Source: Coriobacteriaceae bacterium
GTDB lineage: Bacteria; Actinomycetota; Coriobacteriia; Anaerosomatales; SLCP01
Assembly (NCBI GenBank): GCA_003563465.1
Contig: PWVH01000165.1
Span: forward strand, 1 to 6,271
Reading direction: 5' to 3'
DNA length: 6,271 nucleotides
Under the pieces are notes generated by a model, which made no database searches, had not been told where the DNA came from, and saw nothing but the letters and a program-made list of their open reading frames with translations. Shown in pieces: positions 5,062-6,271 of this stretch (position 1 is the stretch's first letter; the number at the start of each line of letters is the position of its first letter). The position numbers and the translations under genes were made by a program.

Positions 5062-6006
5062 CTAGGCGGGCGCACCACTCGAAGAGCCCGCACGTTCCGC
5101 ACGCGCAGCGAGCCACGCGCGTGCAAGCTCGGTCCAGCCTTCACCGCGATGCGCCCTGGTCGAAGCGACGTTCTCGCGTCCGGAAGCGGCGGCAAGCACC
5201 CATTCGTCTTCCAAGGCGTTCGCCACGACCACAGCCAGAGCCACCGATTCGGCCATCTCCACGTCGATAGCCGAGTCGCCCATCGCTAAGGCGTCCTTCC
5301 GAGTGAGACCGCGGCGTGCGAGATCTTCGCGTATGGCGCCGCCCTTGGTGACTCCGTCGGGGATGAGATGGTATGCGTGAACCTCCGTCACGCCGACGAG
5401 TCCGTGCCGAGGCGGGTGGATGATACCGTTGTCCGCGATGCGAATGGCAAGCTCTAGCGTGTCGAGCGCCGCCTGTGCTTCGGCGAGAGGCACGTTGCCG
5501 CGCAACACGTGCGTGACCTCACGGTTCAGGTGGTACGGCGAATGCTCCTCGATGATGCCGGGAAACTCGCGAGCGAGCACATCGAGTGCGCCCGCCCGAA
5601 TCATCGCTTCGTATGGGGTCTCGCCAGGCAGCGTCGCGTCTTCTGGCCACTCGCCCGTGTAGAAGACAGGGTCTTTGCCTCGGCCAGGCACGATCACGCA
5701 GCCGATCTCGGCGATGAAGGAGTCCCACCCGAGCAGGCGGCTGACCTCTGCAAGCTGGAGGCGGTTGCGCCCCGAACAGATCACGCCGGTCAACCCCGCG
5801 CGGTTCAGATCGACGACCGCCGAGGCGGTGCCGAGCCAAGGGGCGCCTCTCGCATCTGCGAGCAGGCACGCCCCCGGTCCGAGGAGAGTGCCGTCCAGGT
5901 CCGTGTAGAGCACGCTTGCGCAGGAGAGCGCGTGCGGCGCGAGCGGGTGGGCATCGAGCGGCAGCGGCGGGCCGGATGCGGCTGATGCGGCTGATGCGGC
6001 GGGCAT
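5062..6006 (-). CDS. HAD-superfamily phosphatase, Cof-like (subfamily IIB)
   Basis: A 314-residue haloacid-dehalogenase-type phosphohydrolase of the IIB (Cof, sucrose/mannosyl-phosphoglycerate phosphatase-like) group. Motif I is YTDLDGTLLG (34-43, nucleophile D36 and acid D38), motif II is CSGRN (77-81, S78), motif III is the lysine in DGVTKGGA (K221), and motif IV is AMGDSAIDVEMAE (241-253, D244 and D248). The cap lies between motifs II and III, as expected for type C2; its IADNGIIH (190-197) and VHAYHLIPDG (209-218) segments resemble an uncharacterised actinobacterial HAD group. The substrate is unknown. The first 30 residues are a low-complexity Ala/Ser/Pro extension from a 9-base tandem repeat. 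The start at ATG 6006 is chosen because AGGAG (6011-6015) is 4 bases upstream. The frame is open to an ATG at 6066, but that would overlap the likely -10 element. It is probably cotranscribed with the cyclo-ligase gene. Confidence 0.9.
   Translation of the reverse strand: MPAASAASAASGPPLPLDAHPLAPHALSCASVLYTDLDGTLLGPGACLLADARGAPWLGTASAVVDLNRAGLTGVICSGRNRLQLAEVSRLLGWDSFIAEIGCVIVPGRGKDPVFYTGEWPEDATLPGETPYEAMIRAGALDVLAREFPGIIEEHSPYHLNREVTHVLRGNVPLAEAQAALDTLELAIRIADNGIIHPPRHGLVGVTEVHAYHLIPDGVTKGGAIREDLARRGLTRKDALAMGDSAIDVEMAESVALAVVVANALEDEWVLAAASGRENVASTRAHRGEGWTELARAWLAARAERAGSSSGAPA
5975..6000 (-). repeat. 9-base tandem repeat, 2.9 copies, in the HAD gene start
   Basis: GATGCGGCT on the plus strand occurs at 5975-5983 and 5984-5992, with a third copy at 5993-6000 that lacks the last base. 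In the HAD frame it encodes the Ala-Ala-Ser triplets near the N-terminus. The unit is a multiple of three, so copy-number changes would not break the frame. Confidence 0.9.
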
Positions 6007-6010
6007 AGAG

Positions 6011-6015
6011 CTCCT
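6011..6015 (-). promoter_or_regulatory. Ribosome binding site of the HAD phosphatase gene
   Basis: Read on the minus strand, AGGAG precedes the ATG at 6006 with a 4-base spacer. The spacing is a little short, but this is the only good site near any candidate start and it decides in favour of 6006. Confidence 0.6.
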
Positions 6016-6063
6016 AGGTGTAGGTGTGTGGGCACGCGGGCGAGCCGAACGGGCTCCGAAGAG

Positions 6064-6069
6064 CATTCT
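6064..6069 (-). promoter_or_regulatory. Possible -10 element for the HAD/cyclo-ligase operon
   Basis: Read on the minus strand this is TAGAAT, five of six matches to the sigma-70 consensus TATAAT, in a very GC-rich setting. It would start transcription near 6057 and give a leader of about 50 bases before ATG 6006. No good -35 hexamer is found 16-18 bases upstream, which is common in high-GC actinobacteria but weakens the call. Confidence 0.4.
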
Positions 6070-6271
6070 ACCCCAGAGAGGGCCGAGCGGACCGGCGAAA
6101 AGGCGACGGCCAGACGAGGTGTCCGAGCATTGATGAACACAGGCTTGTGCGGCTGCTGGAACAGGAGTACAGTCTGTCTATCGATCGGATACGCTGGCCC
6201 GCGCTGGGGGGCGCGGCCCGGCTCAAGCTCGCTCCGCAAGGGAGCGGGGGGCGTCATGAAGCGGGTCCGGA
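6070..6271. other. Right-end region without a supported gene, with two GC-rich hairpins
   Basis: No reading frame here resembles a family I know. A minus-strand frame (6257 to 5805) runs through it into the HAD gene and looks like a shadow. On the plus strand two frames stay open to the window end: one from ATG 6133, with ATG 6256 in the same frame, and one containing GTG 6147 (VRLLEQEYSLSIDRIRW). Neither has a good ribosome-binding site, although GGGAG (6240-6244) lies 11 bases before ATG 6256. Hairpins at 6194-6221 and 6230-6246 stand side by side. The most economical reading is the HAD promoter region plus the leader or beginning of a rightward gene cut by the window edge. Confidence 0.35.
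6194..6221 (+). other. GC-rich hairpin at the right end
   Basis: Bases 6194-6204 pair with 6211-6221 around a 6-base loop: six pairs, one C-C mismatch, then four pairs including one G-U. No T-run follows on either side. A second hairpin, CGCTCC (6230-6235) with GGAGCG (6241-6246) and a GCAAG loop, lies 8 bases further on. They could belong to a structured leader or a small RNA; I recognise no RNA family. Confidence 0.4.

Noticed and set aside
6007..6066. Upstream ATG (6066) for the HAD gene
   Set aside because: It overlaps the likely -10 element and lacks a ribosome-binding site, while ATG 6006 has AGGAG upstream.
5805..6257. A 150-codon minus-strand frame spanning the right end and the HAD start
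   Set aside because: It overlaps the HAD gene in another frame and resembles no known protein.
6150..6271. Structured RNA gene such as SRP RNA, RNase P RNA or tmRNA at the right end
   Set aside because: None of the conserved cores of these RNAs is present despite the two hairpins.

Overview
The window is GC-rich, with a strong G/C bias at third codon positions in the real reading frames. It is most likely bacterial chromosome from a high-GC actinobacterium. The mix of a YtxH-type envelope protein, a two-domain PRC-barrel protein with an Ala-rich basic tail, a CxxC-type GNAT acetyltransferase and a polysaccharide deacetylase with a G5-like ectodomain reminds me of Coriobacteriia and relatives. 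That placement is inference, not proof. There are seven protein-coding genes. I found no tRNA, rRNA, insertion sequence, phage gene or CRISPR array.

The left part (1-4425) is all plus strand. It opens with the 3' two-thirds of a D-alanine--D-alanine ligase, then a gap of about 120 bases. A small membrane-anchored YtxH-like protein (847-1341) follows, whose cytoplasmic tail is built of 11-residue helical repeats. After a short gap holding a strong hairpin comes a tightly packed run of four genes: PRC-barrel protein (1430-2143), GNAT acetyltransferase (2140-2787), YbaK/EbsC-type aminoacyl-tRNA deacylase (2784-3287) and membrane-anchored polysaccharide deacetylase (3298-4425). Two junctions are ATGA overlaps and the third is a 10-base gap, so these four are probably one transcript with translational coupling.

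The right part (4452-6006) is minus strand and converges on the first. A HAD-superfamily (Cof-like) phosphatase (6006 to 5062) is followed 22 bases later by 5-formyltetrahydrofolate cyclo-ligase (5039 to 4452), probably as a two-gene operon. A plausible -10 element lies about 60 bases upstream of the HAD start. A 17-base hairpin sits on the cyclo-ligase start codon. The last 205 bases (6067-6271) hold no gene I can support. They contain the HAD promoter region and two adjacent GC-rich hairpins, and possibly the leader or start of a rightward gene that lies mostly outside the window.

Functionally this is a housekeeping and envelope neighbourhood: peptidoglycan precursor synthesis (Ddl), glycan deacetylation, envelope-associated proteins of unclear role, tRNA proofreading and folate salvage. 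I see no defence, mobile or biosynthetic system, and I do not claim a new one. The most unusual items are the hendecad-repeat YtxH protein, the cysteine-rich GNAT, the two-part ectodomain of the deacetylase and the start-codon hairpin.
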